A stretch of DNA of 33,258 bases from Photobacterium jeanii (GTDB taxonomy: Bacteria > Pseudomonadota > Gammaproteobacteria > Enterobacterales > Vibrionaceae): NCBI RefSeq assembly GCF_001650345.1, contig NZ_LVHF01000016.1, positions 388 through 33,645 of the forward strand. The letters run 5' to 3'. Made by a program: the position numbers and the translations under genes. The notes under the pieces were generated by a model. That model ran no database searches and had not been told where the DNA came from. It saw only the letters and a program-made list of their open reading frames with translations. Positions 1 to 10,021 of this stretch are shown in pieces. Each line of letters starts with the position of its first letter. The stretch's first letter is position 1.

Positions 1-110
1 TGACTGTTACTCTAATCGCTCCTATCGCGATGGACGAAGGTCTACGTTTTGCTATCCGTGAAGGTGGCCGTACAGTTGGTGCTGGTGTTGTTGCAACTAT
101 CGTTGCTTAA
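1..110 (+). CDS. tuf: Elongation factor Tu, C-terminal end (partial)
   Basis: This is the last 35 codons of EF-Tu, the GTPase that carries aminoacyl-tRNA to the ribosome. The frame starts at base 3 and stops with TAA at 108-110. The visible end contains [18 protein letters not shown] and closes on ATIVA, the usual C-terminus of domain 3 in gammaproteobacterial EF-Tu. The 5' part lies outside the window, so tufA and tufB cannot be told apart. Followed by bfd, bfr and the S10 operon, it sits where tufA sits in E. coli. A strong terminator follows. Confidence 0.97.
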   Translation, partial: TVTLIAPIAMDEGLRFAIREGGRTVGAGVVATIVA

Positions 111-137
111 TAGCAATTAGTGCATAACTAAGTACCT

Positions 138-164
138 AAAAAGGGAGCTTCGGCTCCCTTTTTT
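138..164 (+). terminator. Rho-independent terminator of tuf
   Basis: Stem AAGGGAGC / GCTCCCTT with a stable TTCG tetraloop, followed by a run of T. It begins 28 bases after the tuf stop codon and should end the upstream translation-factor operon. Confidence 0.93.
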
Positions 165-251
165 AATGCCTGTGATTTCTTTCCTTACCTCGCTAACCTC
201 TTCAGTTTCCAACTTATATTTTTCCCCTCGATTTCTTCCTTATTGATAGCT

Positions 252-283
252 AAATCATCTAAGTGATTTGCATGATCTAAGTG
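252..283 (+). repeat. Direct repeat and small palindrome upstream of bfd
   Basis: The 9-mer ATCTAAGTG occurs at 257-265 and again at 275-283, an 18-bp period (about 1.7 helical turns). The first copy lies inside a short palindrome, AAATCA (252-257) / TGATTT (264-269). It ends 59 bases before the bfd start codon, a position suited to a regulator site. It does not match the Fur consensus, so its role is unknown. Confidence 0.4.
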
Positions 284-341
284 GTAATGAAAACTGTTCT
301 TGTTTATATTTGGTTTTAAGTTAATCAAGAGTGAGCCTAAG

Positions 342-530
342 ATGTACGTTTGTGTATGCCATGCTATTTCGGATAAGAAGATCATGAAGTTAACCCAAGA
401 ACACAATTTAGCTGACATACGCGGCATCCGAGAAATAACACCATTAGGCTCTCAATGTGGTAAATGTATTCGCCAAGCAAAGGTGATTATTGAACAGACA
501 GTTGTAAATCGTTATCAGAAAGCGAGTTAA
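342..530 (+). CDS. bfd: Bacterioferritin-associated ferredoxin Bfd
   Basis: A 62-residue [2Fe-2S] protein that in other bacteria docks on bacterioferritin and passes electrons to the core so that stored Fe(III) leaves as Fe(II). The start is the ATG giving MYVCVCHAISDKK; a longer in-frame reading from 300 has no family support. The four cluster cysteines are visible as CVC near the N-terminus and CGKC in the second half, the Bfd spacing. The start has only a weak purine-rich stretch upstream. bfr follows after 84 bases, the usual pairing. Confidence 0.95.
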   Translation: MYVCVCHAISDKKIMKLTQEHNLADIRGIREITPLGSQCGKCIRQAKVIIEQTVVNRYQKAS

Positions 531-557
531 TGCCATAGCCAAACGGCTGTGAGCCTT

Positions 558-585
558 TTGACACTCTTTAGATCGGTTCTATGCT
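558..585 (+). promoter_or_regulatory. Candidate sigma-70 promoter of bfr
   Basis: A perfect -35 (TTGACA, 558-563) is followed after 16 bases by TATGCT (580-585), 4 of 6 matches to the -10 consensus. A transcript starting near 592 would have a leader of about 23 bases before the bfr ATG. A separate promoter suggests bfr can be made independently of bfd. Confidence 0.55.
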
Positions 586-614
586 TTAAAGAACTGACAG
601 AGGAGTGTTGCTGC

Positions 615-1094
615 ATGAAAGCTGATCCGAAGATTATTCAACATCTCAATAAAGTACTCGGTAACGAATTAGTTGCCATCAACCAGTACTTCCTCCATGC
701 CCGCATGTATAAAGATTGGGGGCTCAAACATCTTGCCGATAAGGAATACCACGAGTCTATCGATGAGATGAATCATGCCGACCACCTTATCGAACGTATT
801 CTGTTTCTCGAAGGGTTACCGAATCTGCAAGATCTCGGCAAACTTAATATTGGTGAAGATACGCAAGAAATGCTCGAATGCGATCTGGCGTTAGAAATGG
901 ATGCGATTCCTGATTTACGTGATGCTATCGCGTATGCGGAAGAGGTGCGTGATTATGTTTCTCGCGACTTATTCCAAGACATCTTAGAAGACGAAGAAGA
1001 GCATGTGGATTGGTTAGAAACACAGTTGGGCCTAATCGAGAAGATGGGGATTGCCAATTACAACCAAGCGCAAATTGTTGATGAGGATGACTAA
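615..1094 (+). CDS. bfr: Bacterioferritin, haem-containing iron storage protein
   Basis: A 159-residue bacterioferritin; 24 copies form a shell that oxidises and stores iron. All ferroxidase ligands are in register: Glu18, Glu51, His54, Glu94, Glu127 and His130. Met52, the haem ligand between subunits, is also present, so this is an active Bfr and not a structural variant. The chosen ATG has GAGGAG nine bases upstream and gives the normal family length; the longer in-frame reading from 549 is not supported. bfd lies just upstream and likely serves as its reductase partner. A terminator follows. Confidence 0.97.
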   Translation: MKADPKIIQHLNKVLGNELVAINQYFLHARMYKDWGLKHLADKEYHESIDEMNHADHLIERILFLEGLPNLQDLGKLNIGEDTQEMLECDLALEMDAIPDLRDAIAYAEEVRDYVSRDLFQDILEDEEEHVDWLETQLGLIEKMGIANYNQAQIVDEDD

Positions 1095-1123
1095 CGACCT
1101 TCCAAAGGTTTTGCTGAGAGTAG

Positions 1124-1147
1124 GGCAGTGGTGACACTGCCTTTTTT
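1124..1147 (+). terminator. Rho-independent terminator of bfr
   Basis: A 7-bp stem, GGCAGTG / CACTGCC, with loop GTGA and a run of six T. It starts 29 bases after the bfr stop and separates iron storage genes from the S10 operon. Confidence 0.9.
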
Positions 1148-1230
1148 GATCCCATCACGGTGTACTCATTCGTGTTTTGCACTCACCAAGCTCTTGTTAT
1201 TTCTCGCTCTGATTATTTTTCCAACAAGGC

Positions 1231-1258
1231 TTGCGTTCTAAATTGTGATCTGTATAAT
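1231..1258 (+). promoter_or_regulatory. Promoter of the S10 operon
   Basis: A perfect -10 TATAAT (1253-1258) lies 16 bases after TTGCGT (1231-1236). Transcription from about 1265 would give a leader of roughly 235 bases before rpsJ. The bases between the bfr terminator and this promoter hold nothing else I recognise. Confidence 0.75.
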
Positions 1259-1264
1259 GCTCGC

Positions 1265-1810
<546 letters not shown>

Positions 1811-1824
1811 GGGGAGATAAGAGA

Positions 1825-2454
1825 ATGATTGGTCTAATCGGTCGTAAAGTGGGCATGACCCGCATCTTTACCGAAGAAGGCGTTTCTATCCCAGTAACAG
1901 TGGTTGAAGTTGAAAACAACCGTGTAACTCAAGTTAAATCTCTTGAGTCTGACGGTTACAACGCAATCCAAGTAACTGCTGGTGCTAAGAAAGCTAGCCG
2001 TGTATCTAAGCCAGAAGCTGGTCACTTTGCGAAAGCAGGTGTTGAAGCTGGCCGCGGTCTTTGGGAATTCCGTCTAGAAAATGGTGAAGAGTTTGCAGTT
2101 GGCGCTGAGCTAAACGTAGAACTATTCAACGAAATCAAAAAAGTAGACGTTACTGGCACATCTAAAGGTAAGGGCTTCCAAGGCGCTGTTAAGCGTTGGA
2201 ACTTCCGTACTCAAGATATGACCCACGGTAACTCCTTGTCTCACCGTGCTCCTGGTTCAATTGGCCAATGTCAAACTCCAGGTCGCGTATTTAAAGGCAA
2301 GAAAATGGCTGGTCACATGGGTGCTGAGCGTGTAACGACTCAAAACCTAGAGATCGTACGTGTTGACGCTGAGCGCAATCTGCTTCTTATCAAAGGTGCA
2401 GTACCAGGTGCTACAGGTGGCAACGTGATCGTTAAACCAGCTGTTAAAGCGTAA
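1825..2454 (+). CDS. rplC: 50S ribosomal protein L3
   Basis: A 209-residue L3, identical in length to the E. coli protein. L3 is an early assembly protein that nucleates 23S folding and reaches toward the peptidyl transferase centre. The long loop with [17 protein letters not shown] is intact; its Gln150 is the residue methylated by PrmB in E. coli. A ribosome site (GGGGAG) lies just upstream. Second gene of the operon, 14 bases after rpsJ. Confidence 0.98.
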   Translation: MIGLIGRKVGMTRIFTEEGVSIPVTVVEVENNRVTQVKSLESDGYNAIQVTAGAKKASRVSKPEAGHFAKAGVEAGRGLWEFRLENGEEFAVGAELNVELFNEIKKVDVTGTSKGKGFQGAVKRWNFRTQDMTHGNSLSHRAPGSIGQCQTPGRVFKGKKMAGHMGAERVTTQNLEIVRVDAERNLLLIKGAVPGATGGNVIVKPAVKA

Positions 2455-2470
2455 CGTCGAGGAGTTAGTA

Positions 2471-3073
2471 ATGGAATTGGTAGTCAAAGGCGCAGACGCG
2501 CTAACTGTCTCCGAAACTACTTTTGGGCGTGACTTCAATGAAGCGCTTGTACACCAAGTAGTTGTTGCTTTCGCAGCAGGTGCTCGTCAAGGTACACGTG
2601 CTCAGAAGACTCGTTCTGACGTTTCTGGTGGTGGCGCTAAGCCATGGCGCCAGAAAGGTACAGGCCGCGCTCGTGCTGGTACAATCCGTAGCCCAATCTG
2701 GCGTACGGGTGGTGTAACTTTTGCTGCACGTCCACAGGACCACAGCCAAAAAGTTAACAAGAAAATGTACCGTGGTGCTATGAAAAGCATCCTATCTGAG
2801 CTAGTTCGTCAAGAGCGTCTAATCGTTGTTGATAACTTCTCTGTAGAAGCACCTAAAACTAAAGCACTAGTTGCTAAGCTTAAAGAGCTTGAGCTAACTG
2901 ATGCACTTATCGTAACTGGCGAGCTAGATGAAAATCTATTCCTTGCAGCACGTAACCTATACAAAGTAGACGTTCGTGATGCAGCGGCAATCGACCCAGT
3001 TAGCTTGATCGCTTTCGATAAAGTTGTGATGACTGCAGCAGCAGTTAAAGCAGTTGAGGAGATGCTAGCATGA
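2471..3073 (+). CDS. rplD: 50S ribosomal protein L4, S10 operon regulator
   Basis: A 200-residue L4 (E. coli 201). It binds domain I of 23S rRNA and has an extended loop at the exit tunnel; the basic loop is seen around [17 protein letters not shown]. In enterobacteria L4 also represses its own operon through the leader RNA, and the hairpin-rich leader at 1265-1498 suggests the same here. Its stop overlaps the rplW start (ATGA), typical of translational coupling. Confidence 0.98.
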   Translation: MELVVKGADALTVSETTFGRDFNEALVHQVVVAFAAGARQGTRAQKTRSDVSGGGAKPWRQKGTGRARAGTIRSPIWRTGGVTFAARPQDHSQKVNKKMYRGAMKSILSELVRQERLIVVDNFSVEAPKTKALVAKLKELELTDALIVTGELDENLFLAARNLYKVDVRDAAAIDPVSLIAFDKVVMTAAAVKAVEEMLA

Positions 3074-3372
3074 TCACTGAAGAGCGTATTTTAAAAGTTC
3101 TACGTGCTCCGCACATTTCTGAGAAAGCTACAATGGCAGCTGAGAATGCGAACACTATCGTATTCAAAGTAGCTATTAACGCAACTAAGAAAGAGATCAA
3201 AGCAGCAGTTGAAAAACTGTTCGAGGTTGAAGTTAAGTCTGTAAATACTCTTGTTGCTAAGGGTAAGACCAAACGTCAAGGTATGCGCCAAGGCCGTCGT
3301 AGCGACTGGAAAAAAGCGTACGTTATCTTGAAAGAAGGTCAAGACATCGACTTCGCTGGTAGTGCAGAGTAA
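3070..3372 (+). CDS. rplW: 50S ribosomal protein L23
   Basis: A 100-residue L23, the tunnel-exit protein that serves as docking site for trigger factor and SRP. It begins [19 protein letters not shown], the family N-terminus, and carries the basic tail region [19 protein letters not shown]. It overlaps rplD by four bases, so its translation is probably coupled to that of L4. Confidence 0.98.
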   Translation: MITEERILKVLRAPHISEKATMAAENANTIVFKVAINATKKEIKAAVEKLFEVEVKSVNTLVAKGKTKRQGMRQGRRSDWKKAYVILKEGQDIDFAGSAE

Positions 3373-3390
3373 GACTAGGAGCTAAGAAGA

Positions 3391-4215
3391 ATGGCTATTG
3401 TTAAATGTAAGCCGACTTCCCCGGGTCGTCGCCACGTAGTTAAAGTGGTTAACTCTGACCTGCATAAGGGTAAGCCGTACGCACCACTACTAGAGAAAAA
3501 CTCTAAGTCTGGTGGTCGTAACAATAACGGTCGTATCACAGTACGTCACATCGGCGGTGGTAACAAACAACACTACCGTGTAATCGACTTTAAACGTACT
3601 AAAGATGGTATCCCAGCGAAAGTTGAGCGTTTGGAATATGATCCAAACCGTAGCGCAAACATCGCGCTAGTACTTTACGCTGACGGTGAACGCCGTTACA
3701 TCATCGCACCTAAAGGCATCCAAGCTGGTGATACTATCCAGTCTGGTGCAGATGCTGCTATCAAAGTTGGTAACACACTACCAATGCGCAACATCCCAGT
3801 AGGTTCTACAGTTCACTGTGTTGAACTTAAGCCTGGTAAAGGTGCTCAGCTGGCTCGTTCAGCTGGTGCATACGCTCAGATCGTTGCTCGTGCAGGCACT
3901 TACGTGACTCTACGTCTACGTTCTGGTGAAATGCGTAAAGTTCTTGCTGAAGGTCGTGCGACTCTAGGTGAAGTTGGTAACGCAGAACACATGCTACGTG
4001 AGCTAGGTAAAGCTGGTGCTTCACGTTGGCGCGGTGTTCGTCCAACTGTACGTGGTGTTGTAATGAACCCAGTAGATCACCCACACGGTGGTGGTGAAGG
4101 TCGTACATCTGGCGGTCGTCACCCAGTTACACCTTGGGGTGTTCCAACTAAGGGTTACAAGACTCGTAAGAACAAACGTACCGACAAGTACATCGTACGT
4201 CGTCGTAACAAGTAA
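3391..4215 (+). CDS. rplB: 50S ribosomal protein L2
   Basis: A 274-residue L2 (E. coli 273), needed for subunit joining and peptidyl transfer. The conserved C-terminal segment [20 protein letters not shown] is present, containing the histidine close to the peptidyl transferase centre. The start is [14 protein letters not shown] with AGGAG upstream. Fifth gene of the S10 operon. Confidence 0.98.
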   Translation: MAIVKCKPTSPGRRHVVKVVNSDLHKGKPYAPLLEKNSKSGGRNNNGRITVRHIGGGNKQHYRVIDFKRTKDGIPAKVERLEYDPNRSANIALVLYADGERRYIIAPKGIQAGDTIQSGADAAIKVGNTLPMRNIPVGSTVHCVELKPGKGAQLARSAGAYAQIVARAGTYVTLRLRSGEMRKVLAEGRATLGEVGNAEHMLRELGKAGASRWRGVRPTVRGVVMNPVDHPHGGGEGRTSGGRHPVTPWGVPTKGYKTRKNKRTDKYIVRRRNK

Positions 4216-4233
4216 TTATAAAGAGGATACGCC

Positions 4234-4512
4234 ATGCCACGTTCTCTCAAGAAAGGTCCATTTATTGACCTACACTTGCTGAAGAAGGTAGAGAAAGCGT
4301 TGGAAAGCGGTGACAAGAAGCCTGTAAAGACTTGGTCCCGTCGCTCAATGATCATTCCACAAATGATCGGTTTGACCATCGCTGTCCATAATGGTCGTCA
4401 GCACGTTCCTGTTTTCGTTTCTGAAGAAATGATCGGTCACAAGCTAGGCGAATTTGCACCAACACGTACTTACCGCGGTCACGCTGCGGATAAGAAAGCT
4501 AAGAAGCGCTAA
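4234..4512 (+). CDS. rpsS: 30S ribosomal protein S19
   Basis: A 92-residue S19, equal in length to E. coli. It forms a complex with S13 in the 30S head and contacts A-site tRNA. The N-terminus [19 protein letters not shown] and the core around [19 protein letters not shown] are diagnostic. AGAGGA lies before the ATG. Confidence 0.98.
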   Translation: MPRSLKKGPFIDLHLLKKVEKALESGDKKPVKTWSRRSMIIPQMIGLTIAVHNGRQHVPVFVSEEMIGHKLGEFAPTRTYRGHAADKKAKKR

Positions 4513-4526
4513 GAGGAGTATAGGTA

Positions 4527-4859
4527 ATGGAAGCTATCGCTAAACATCGCTTTGCTCGCATCTCGCCGCAGAAAGCTCGTTTGGTTGCTGATCAACTACG
4601 CGGTAAGCCAGTTGATCAAGCTCTAGAAATTCTAACTTTCAGCAACAAAAAAGCTGCTGATCTAATTAAGAAAGTTCTAGAGTCAGCTATCGCTAACGCA
4701 GAACACAACGAAGGCGCAGATATTGATGATCTATCAGTAGCTAAAATCTTCGTTGACGAAGGTCCTATCATGAAGCGCATTATGCCTCGTGCTAAAGGCC
4801 GTGCCGATCGCATCTTGAAGCGTTCTAGCCACATCACTGTTGTTGTAGCAGACCGCTAA
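4527..4859 (+). CDS. rplV: 50S ribosomal protein L22
   Basis: A 110-residue L22, same length as E. coli. Its beta hairpin lines the exit tunnel at the constriction, where macrolide resistance and SecM-type arrest mutations map; the hairpin region is seen at [20 protein letters not shown]. Short 14-base gap from rpsS, with AGGAG before the start. Confidence 0.98.
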   Translation: MEAIAKHRFARISPQKARLVADQLRGKPVDQALEILTFSNKKAADLIKKVLESAIANAEHNEGADIDDLSVAKIFVDEGPIMKRIMPRAKGRADRILKRSSHITVVVADR

Positions 4860-4878
4860 GAGACTAGGAGAGAAAGCA

Positions 4879-5568
4879 ATGGGTCAAAAAGTACATCCTA
4901 ATGGTATTCGTCTAGGCATCGTTAAGCCTTGGAATACCACTTGGTTTGCTAACAGCCAAGAGTTCGCTGACAACCTAGACGGCGACTTCAAGGTACGTCA
5001 GTTCCTTACTAAAGAACTGAAAAAAGCATCTCTGTCACGCATCGTTATCGAGCGTCCAGCTAAGAGCATCCGTGTAACTATTCACACTGCTCGTCCTGGC
5101 GTTGTAATCGGTAAGAAAGGTGAAGACGTTGAGAAACTACGCGCTCGCGTTGCAAAGATCGCTGGTGTTCCAGCTCAGATCAACATCGCTGAAGTACGTA
5201 AGCCAGAGCTAGACGGTCAACTAGTTGCAGACAGCATCGCGTCTCAGCTAGAGCGTCGTGTTATGTTCCGTCGCGCTATGAAGCGTGCAGTTCAAAACGC
5301 TATGCGTCTTGGCGCTAAAGGTATCAAAGTAGAAGTAAGCGGTCGTCTAGGCGGCGCTGAAATCGCACGTTCAGAGTGGTACCGTGAAGGTCGTGTACCT
5401 CTACACACTCTTCGTGCTGACATTGATTACGCAACTTCTTCGGCTCACACCCAATACGGTGTAATTGGCGTTAAAGTTTGGATCTTCAAAGGTGAAGTTC
5501 TAGGCGGCATGCCAGTTGAAGAGCCAAAGGCTGACAAGCCTAAGAAGCAGCGCAAAGGCCGTAAATAA
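4879..5568 (+). CDS. rpsC: 30S ribosomal protein S3
   Basis: A 229-residue S3 (E. coli 233), part of the mRNA entry channel with S4 and S5. The KH-type RNA-binding loop is visible as [13 protein letters not shown]. The C-terminal tail is short and lysine-rich ([14 protein letters not shown]), slightly different in length from enterobacteria, which is normal for Vibrionaceae. Confidence 0.98.
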   Translation: MGQKVHPNGIRLGIVKPWNTTWFANSQEFADNLDGDFKVRQFLTKELKKASLSRIVIERPAKSIRVTIHTARPGVVIGKKGEDVEKLRARVAKIAGVPAQINIAEVRKPELDGQLVADSIASQLERRVMFRRAMKRAVQNAMRLGAKGIKVEVSGRLGGAEIARSEWYREGRVPLHTLRADIDYATSSAHTQYGVIGVKVWIFKGEVLGGMPVEEPKADKPKKQRKGRK

Positions 5569-5579
5569 GGAGTTTATTG

Positions 5580-5990
5580 ATGCTGCAACCTAAACGCACT
5601 AAATTCCGCAAGACTTTTAAAGGTCGTAACCGCGGTTTAGCGAACGGTACTGATGTAAGCTTCGGTACATTTGGTCTTAAAGCAGTTGGCCGTGGTCGTC
5701 TGACTGCTCGTCAAATTGAAGCTGCACGTCGTGCTATGACTCGTCATATCAAACGTCAAGGCCAAATCTGGATTCGTGTATTCCCAGACAAACCTATCAC
5801 ATCTAAGCCTCTTGAAGTTCGTCAAGGTAAAGGTAAAGGTAACGTAGAGTACTGGGTAGCTCAAATCCAACCTGGTAAAGTTCTATACGAAATGGATGGT
5901 GTTCCTGAAGCACTAGCTCGTGAAGCATTCAACCTTGCTGCACGTAAGCTACCAATCAAGACAACATTCGTAACTAAGGCGGTGATGTGA
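5580..5990 (+). CDS. rplP: 50S ribosomal protein L16
   Basis: A 136-residue L16, same length as E. coli, located near the A-site and important for late 50S assembly. I start at the ATG at 5580 ([11 protein letters not shown]); the in-frame TTG one codon earlier would add a residue not found in the family. AAGGAG lies at the right distance upstream. The Arg that YcfD hydroxylates in E. coli falls in the conserved segment after [13 protein letters not shown]. Confidence 0.97.
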   Translation: MLQPKRTKFRKTFKGRNRGLANGTDVSFGTFGLKAVGRGRLTARQIEAARRAMTRHIKRQGQIWIRVFPDKPITSKPLEVRQGKGKGNVEYWVAQIQPGKVLYEMDGVPEALAREAFNLAARKLPIKTTFVTKAVM

Positions 5991-6181
5991 TGAAAGCACA
6001 AGATCTGCGCGCTAAAAGCGTTGAAGAGCTTAACGCTGAGCTTGTGAATCTACTACGTGAACAGTTCAACCTGCGTATGCAAGCTGCAACTGGTCAACTA
6101 CAGCAGACTCACACTCTGAAAGCTGTACGTCGCGATATCGCACGTGTTAAAACCGTTCTGACTGAGAAGGCTGGCGCATAA
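5990..6181 (+). CDS. rpmC: 50S ribosomal protein L29
   Basis: A 63-residue L29, the coiled helical protein beside L23 at the tunnel exit. The start is the ATG at 5990 ([15 protein letters not shown]), overlapping the rplP stop as TGATG; an in-frame GTG one codon earlier is possible but would lengthen the protein beyond the family norm. Overlaps on both sides indicate coupled translation with rplP and rpsQ. Confidence 0.97.
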   Translation: MKAQDLRAKSVEELNAELVNLLREQFNLRMQAATGQLQQTHTLKAVRRDIARVKTVLTEKAGA

Positions 6182-6435
6182 TGAGCGAACAAATTCGTAC
6201 TCAGCTTGGTCGTGTAGTTAGCGACAAAGGCGACAAGTCTATTGTTGTTGCAATCGAGCGTAAAGTGAAGCACCCGATCTACGGTAAGTACATCACTCGC
6301 ACGACTAAACTTCACGCACATGACGAAAACAACGAGTGTGGCCAAGGCGATACTGTTGAGATTCGTGAGTGTCGTCCAATGTCTAAGACTAAGTCTTGGA
6401 CACTGGTACGTGTAGTTGAAAAGGCTCGCATCTAA
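6181..6435 (+). CDS. rpsQ: 30S ribosomal protein S17
   Basis: An 84-residue S17 (OB fold), a primary binder of the 5' domain of 16S rRNA. Conserved segments [14 protein letters not shown] and [20 protein letters not shown] are present. Its ATG overlaps the rpmC stop (TAATG). It is the last gene of the S10 operon and is followed by a terminator. Confidence 0.98.
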   Translation: MSEQIRTQLGRVVSDKGDKSIVVAIERKVKHPIYGKYITRTTKLHAHDENNECGQGDTVEIRECRPMSKTKSWTLVRVVEKARI

Positions 6436-6463
6436 GCGAACTTAGCAACTTTATTTAAGCAAG

Positions 6464-6496
6464 CGGCCCTGAAAAATTTAGGGCCGTTTATTTTTT
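6464..6496 (+). terminator. Rho-independent terminator of the S10 operon
   Basis: Stem CGGCCCT / AGGGCCG (7 bp) with a nine-base A-rich loop and the tail TTTATTTTTT. It marks the boundary between the S10 and spc operons, as in E. coli. Confidence 0.92.
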
Positions 6497-6519
6497 GTCT
6501 ACCCATCGGTCGAAAATGG

Positions 6520-6528
6520 TGTTATTAT
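6520..6528 (+). promoter_or_regulatory. Extended -10 promoter of the spc operon
   Basis: TGTTATTAT is a TGn extended -10 with hexamer TATTAT (6523-6528); no good -35 is present at the proper distance. Transcription near 6535 would give a leader of about 65 bases before rplN. The region 6436-6600 otherwise holds only the S10 terminator. Confidence 0.6.
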
Positions 6529-6600
6529 GCGCCGCCTTTGAGAGAAAAGGCATATCGATCCGAGAGGATCTAGACGTTATAAAATAAGCGGAGCACTAAC

Positions 6601-6972
6601 ATGATCCAAATGCAAAGTACGCTAGAAGCAGCGGATAACTCCGGCGCTCGTCGCGTAATGTGTATTAAGGTTCTGGGTGGTTCTCACCGTCGCTATGCAC
6701 ATATCGGTGACATCATCAAAGTTACTGTGAAAGAAGCAATTCCTCGCGGTAAAGTTAAGAAAGGTGATGTACTGAAAGCGGTGGTTGTACGCACCCGTAA
6801 AGGCGTTCGTCGTCCAGACGGCTCTGTCATTCGCTTTGACCGTAATGCTTGCGTACTGTTGAACGACACAAGTGAGCAACCAATCGGTACTCGTATCTTC
6901 GGCCCAGTGACTCGTGAACTTCGTAACGCGAAATTCATGAAAATCGTGTCACTAGCACCTGAAGTACTGTAA
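6601..6972 (+). CDS. rplN: 50S ribosomal protein L14
   Basis: A 123-residue L14, same length as E. coli, at the subunit interface where it bridges to 16S rRNA and is the target of RsfS silencing. It begins [20 protein letters not shown], the family N-terminus. GCGGAG lies before the ATG. First gene of the spc operon. Confidence 0.98.
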   Translation: MIQMQSTLEAADNSGARRVMCIKVLGGSHRRYAHIGDIIKVTVKEAIPRGKVKKGDVLKAVVVRTRKGVRRPDGSVIRFDRNACVLLNDTSEQPIGTRIFGPVTRELRNAKFMKIVSLAPEVL

Positions 6973-6982
6973 GGAGCGCAAA

Positions 6983-7294
6983 ATGGCAGCTAAAATCCGT
7001 CGTAACGACGAAGTTATCGTTCTTACTGGTAAAGATAAAGGTAAGAAAGGTAAAGTAACTAAGGTTCTAGCGACCGGTAAAGTTACCGTTGAAGGTATCA
7101 ACCTAGTTAAGAAACACCAGAAGCCTGTACCGGCAATGGGTGTTCAAGGTGGCATCGTAGAGCAAGAAGCTGCGATGGACATCTCTAACGTTGCTATCGT
7201 TAACGGTGAAGGTAAAGCGGACCGTGTAGGCTTCCGATTTGAAGACGGCAAAAAAGTTCGTTTCTTCAAGTCGACTGGCGAAACTATTAAGTAA
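6983..7294 (+). CDS. rplX: 50S ribosomal protein L24
   Basis: A 103-residue L24, the assembly initiator that binds the 5' end of 23S rRNA. The KOW-type RNA-binding segment is visible at [17 protein letters not shown] near the N-terminus. Ten bases separate it from rplN. The following 14-base gap to rplE is part of the S8 control site. Confidence 0.98.
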   Translation: MAAKIRRNDEVIVLTGKDKGKKGKVTKVLATGKVTVEGINLVKKHQKPVPAMGVQGGIVEQEAAMDISNVAIVNGEGKADRVGFRFEDGKKVRFFKSTGETIK

Positions 7295-7297
7295 GTT

Positions 7298-7335
7298 GGA
7301 GTAGTACTATGGCGAAACTGCATGATTACTACAAA
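7298..7335 (+). promoter_or_regulatory. S8 translational-control hairpin at the rplE start
   Basis: GTAGT (7301-7305) pairs with ACTAC (7328-7332), and GC pairs (GGC / GC) close the inner helix around the rplE start codon. In E. coli S8 represses the spc operon by binding a hairpin at this exact place that mimics its 16S site, and the bases around the rplE start here are nearly the same as I remember for E. coli. Confidence 0.75.
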
Positions 7336-7848
7336 GAGTCTATTGTAAGCGAACTTTCTGAAAAGTTTGAATACAAGAGCATCATGCAAGTCCCAAGGAT
7401 CGAAAAAATCACACTTAACATGGGTGTGGGTGAAGCGATCAACGACAAGAAGCTTCTAGAGAACGCAGCTGCTGACATGACTGCTATTGCAGGTCAGAAG
7501 CCGCTAATCACTAAAGCTCGTAAGTCAGTTGCTGGCTTTAAGATCCGTGAGGGCTACCCTATTGGCTGTAAAGTAACCCTACGTGGCGAACGTATGTGGG
7601 ACTTTTTCGAGCGTCTAATTGCAATTGCTGTACCTCGTATTCGTGATTTCCGTGGTCTAAACCCGAAATCATTCGACGGTCGTGGTAACTACAGCATGGG
7701 CGTTCGTGAGCAGATTATCTTCCCAGAAATCGACTACGATAAAGTAGATCGTGTACGTGGTCTTGATATTACTATCACTACTACTGCAGCATCTGATGAA
7801 GAAGCTCATGCTCTGCTTTCTGCTTTTAACTTCCCATTCCGTAAGTAA
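7309..7848 (+). CDS. rplE: 50S ribosomal protein L5
   Basis: A 179-residue L5, same length as E. coli. It binds 5S rRNA and contacts P-site tRNA and S13. Conserved blocks [19 protein letters not shown] and [20 protein letters not shown] are intact. Its start codon sits inside the S8 hairpin, so it is the likely point of autogenous control of the spc operon. Confidence 0.98.
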   Translation: MAKLHDYYKESIVSELSEKFEYKSIMQVPRIEKITLNMGVGEAINDKKLLENAAADMTAIAGQKPLITKARKSVAGFKIREGYPIGCKVTLRGERMWDFFERLIAIAVPRIRDFRGLNPKSFDGRGNYSMGVREQIIFPEIDYDKVDRVRGLDITITTTAASDEEAHALLSAFNFPFRK

Positions 7849-7863
7849 AAGTAAGGGTTACTA

Positions 7864-8169
7864 ATGGCTAAAGAATCGATGAAGGCGCGTGAAGCTAAAC
7901 GCGCTAAGCTAGTAGCTAAGTTCGCTGAGAAGCGTTCTGCGCTAAAAGCACAAATTAATGACGTGAATACGTCTGAAGAAGATCGCTGGAATGCAGTGCT
8001 AAAACTTCAGTCACTTCCACGTGATTCTAGTCCTTCTCGTCAGCGTAACCGCTGTAACCAGACTGGACGCCCACATGGCTACCTACGTAAGTTTGGTCTA
8101 TGCCGTATCAAGGTTCGTGAAACTTGCATGAAAGGCGAGATTCCGGGTCTACGTAAGGCAAGCTGGTAA
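7864..8169 (+). CDS. rpsN: 30S ribosomal protein S14 (zinc-independent form)
   Basis: A 101-residue S14. The length and the lack of paired CxxC motifs show the zinc-independent (C-) form, as in E. coli. The C-terminal signature [19 protein letters not shown] is present. A short palindrome (TGGTAAT / ATTACCA) spans its stop codon. Confidence 0.98.
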   Translation: MAKESMKAREAKRAKLVAKFAEKRSALKAQINDVNTSEEDRWNAVLKLQSLPRDSSPSRQRNRCNQTGRPHGYLRKFGLCRIKVRETCMKGEIPGLRKASW

Positions 8170-8179
8170 TTTATTACCA
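8164..8179 (+). repeat. Palindrome across the rpsN stop codon
   Basis: TGGTAAT and ATTACCA form a perfect 7-bp inverted repeat with a 2-base centre, including the TAA stop of rpsN. No U tract follows, so it is not a terminator. It may be an RNA-stability or processing element, or chance. Confidence 0.35.
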
Positions 8180-8204
8180 ATTTAGAATCACGGAGTATTG
8201 ACTT

Positions 8205-8597
8205 ATGAGCATGCAAGATCCGATTTCGGATATGCTGACCCGCATTCGTAACGGTCAGGCAGCGAAAAAAGTTGCTGTTAAAATGCCATCTTCTAAGCAG
8301 AAAGTTGCAATCGCTGCACTTCTAAAAGAAGAAGGTTTCGTGGCTGACTACACTGTTACTGGTGAAGTTAAGCCTGAGCTAGAAGTTACACTTAAGTACT
8401 TCGAAGCTAACCCAGTTATCGAGCAAATCCAACGTGTATCACGTCCTGGTCTGCGCATCTACAAGAAAAAAGATGCTCTACCATCAGTGATGGGTGGCCT
8501 TGGTATTGCTGTTATTTCCACTTCCAAGGGTCTTATGACCGACCGCGCTGCACGCAAAGCGGGTCTTGGCGGTGAGATTATCTGCTACGTAGCTTAA
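8205..8597 (+). CDS. rpsH: 30S ribosomal protein S8, spc operon regulator
   Basis: A 130-residue S8, same length as E. coli. It binds 16S helix 21 and, in enterobacteria, represses spc translation at rplE; the matching RNA hairpin is visible here at 7298-7335. The C-terminal RNA-binding part contains [25 protein letters not shown] lies upstream of the ATG. Confidence 0.98.
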   Translation: MSMQDPISDMLTRIRNGQAAKKVAVKMPSSKQKVAIAALLKEEGFVADYTVTGEVKPELEVTLKYFEANPVIEQIQRVSRPGLRIYKKKDALPSVMGGLGIAVISTSKGLMTDRAARKAGLGGEIICYVA

Positions 8598-8609
8598 TAG
8601 GAGTAGGAT

Positions 8610-9143
8610 ATGTCTCGTGTTGCAAAAGCACCTGTAGTTATTCCTGCCGGCGTAGAAGTTAAACTTAACGGTCAGGAAGTTACTGTTAAAGGTGGTAAAG
8701 GCGAACTAACTCGCGTTATCAACGAAGCAGTAGTTTTAACCCAGGAAGAAAACACCATCACTTTCGGTCCTCGTGAAGGTTTCGATAAGGCTTGGGCACA
8801 AGCAGGTACTGCTCGTGCGCTAGTTAACAACATGGTTGTTGGTGTTACTGAAGGTTTCACTAAGAAGCTAATTCTTAAAGGTGTAGGTTACCGTGCTGCT
8901 GTTAAAGGCAACTCTGTAGCTCTAACCCTTGGCTTCTCACACCCAGTTGAGCACGAACTGCCAGCAGGCATCAAAGCTGAGTGTCCATCACAAACTGAAA
9001 TCGTACTAACTGGTACGGATAAGCAAGTGATCGGTCAAGTAGCTGCAGAAATTCGCGCTTACCGTAGCCCTGAGCCTTACAAAGGTAAAGGTGTTCGTTA
9101 CGCCGATGAAATCGTGCGTACTAAAGAAGCTAAGAAGAAGTAA
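8610..9143 (+). CDS. rplF: 50S ribosomal protein L6
   Basis: A 177-residue L6, same length as E. coli, lying near the sarcin-ricin loop and the factor-binding site. The C-terminal signature [20 protein letters not shown] is present. Short 12-base gap after rpsH with a ribosome site (AGGAG). Confidence 0.98.
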   Translation: MSRVAKAPVVIPAGVEVKLNGQEVTVKGGKGELTRVINEAVVLTQEENTITFGPREGFDKAWAQAGTARALVNNMVVGVTEGFTKKLILKGVGYRAAVKGNSVALTLGFSHPVEHELPAGIKAECPSQTEIVLTGTDKQVIGQVAAEIRAYRSPEPYKGKGVRYADEIVRTKEAKKK

Positions 9144-9152
9144 GGTAACACT

Positions 9153-9506
9153 ATGGATAAGAAAGCATCTCGTATCCGTCGTGCGACCCGTGCACGTCGT
9201 AAGATTGCTGAACTGGGCGCAACTCGCCTAGTTGTACACCGCACTCCACGTCACGTGTACGCTCAGGTTATCGCACCTAATGGCTCCGAGGTTATCGCTG
9301 CCGCTTCTACCGTAGAAAAAGCGATCCGTGAGCAAGTTAAGAGTACTGGTAACAAGGACGCTGCTGCAGCTGTAGGTAAAGCTATTGCTGAGCGCGCGAT
9401 TGAAAAAGGCATCTCTAACGTTGCATTCGATCGTTCTGGTTTCCAATACCACGGCCGTGTAGCTGCACTAGCAGAAGCTGCTCGTGAAGCTGGTCTGAAA
9501 TTCTAA
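9153..9506 (+). CDS. rplR: 50S ribosomal protein L18
   Basis: A 117-residue L18, same length as E. coli. It binds 5S rRNA together with L5. The basic N-terminus ([18 protein letters not shown]) and the C-terminal block [20 protein letters not shown] are diagnostic. Tenth-base spacing from rplF keeps it in the operon. Confidence 0.98.
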   Translation: MDKKASRIRRATRARRKIAELGATRLVVHRTPRHVYAQVIAPNGSEVIAAASTVEKAIREQVKSTGNKDAAAAVGKAIAERAIEKGISNVAFDRSGFQYHGRVAALAEAAREAGLKF

Positions 9507-9518
9507 GGTAGGCGGAAG

Positions 9519-10016
9519 ATGGCTAACGAAAAAACACAATCAGATTTGCATGAAAAGCTGATCGCTGTTAACCGTGTTTCTAAAACGGTTAAAGGTGGTC
9601 GTATTTTCAGCTTTACTGCACTAACTGTAGTTGGTGACGGTAACGGTCGCATCGGTTTTGGTTACGGTAAGGCACGTGAAGTACCTGCTGCAATCCAAAA
9701 AGCGATGGAAAAAGCACGTCGTAACATGGTTACAGTTGCACTAAACGACGGTACTCTACACCACGCTGTTAAAGGTCGCCACACTGGTTCTAAAGTGTAC
9801 ATGCAACCTGCATCAGAAGGTACTGGTATCATCGCCGGTGGTGCAATGCGTGCAGTGCTAGAGGTTGCGGGTGTTCGCAACGTACTAGCTAAAGCATACG
9901 GCTCTACAAACCCAATCAACATCGTTCGCGCGACTATTGATGGTTTGAGTGGCATGAACTCTCCAGAAATGATCGCTGCTAAGCGTGGTCTTTCTGTTAA
10001 AGAAATTCTGGAGTAA
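9519..10016 (+). CDS. rpsE: 30S ribosomal protein S5
   Basis: A 165-residue S5 (E. coli 167), part of the mRNA channel and linked to decoding fidelity. The N-terminal double-stranded RNA-binding-like domain includes [20 protein letters not shown], the region where spectinomycin-resistance changes occur in E. coli. I see no unusual change there. Confidence 0.98.
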   Translation: MANEKTQSDLHEKLIAVNRVSKTVKGGRIFSFTALTVVGDGNGRIGFGYGKAREVPAAIQKAMEKARRNMVTVALNDGTLHHAVKGRHTGSKVYMQPASEGTGIIAGGAMRAVLEVAGVRNVLAKAYGSTNPINIVRATIDGLSGMNSPEMIAAKRGLSVKEILE

Positions 10017-10021
10017 TCGAC

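Noticed and set aside
537..559. AGCC/GGCT hairpin with TTTT after bfd as a terminator
   Set aside because: The stem is only four base pairs and the T tract is four bases, too weak to call; it overlaps the -35 of the likely bfr promoter.
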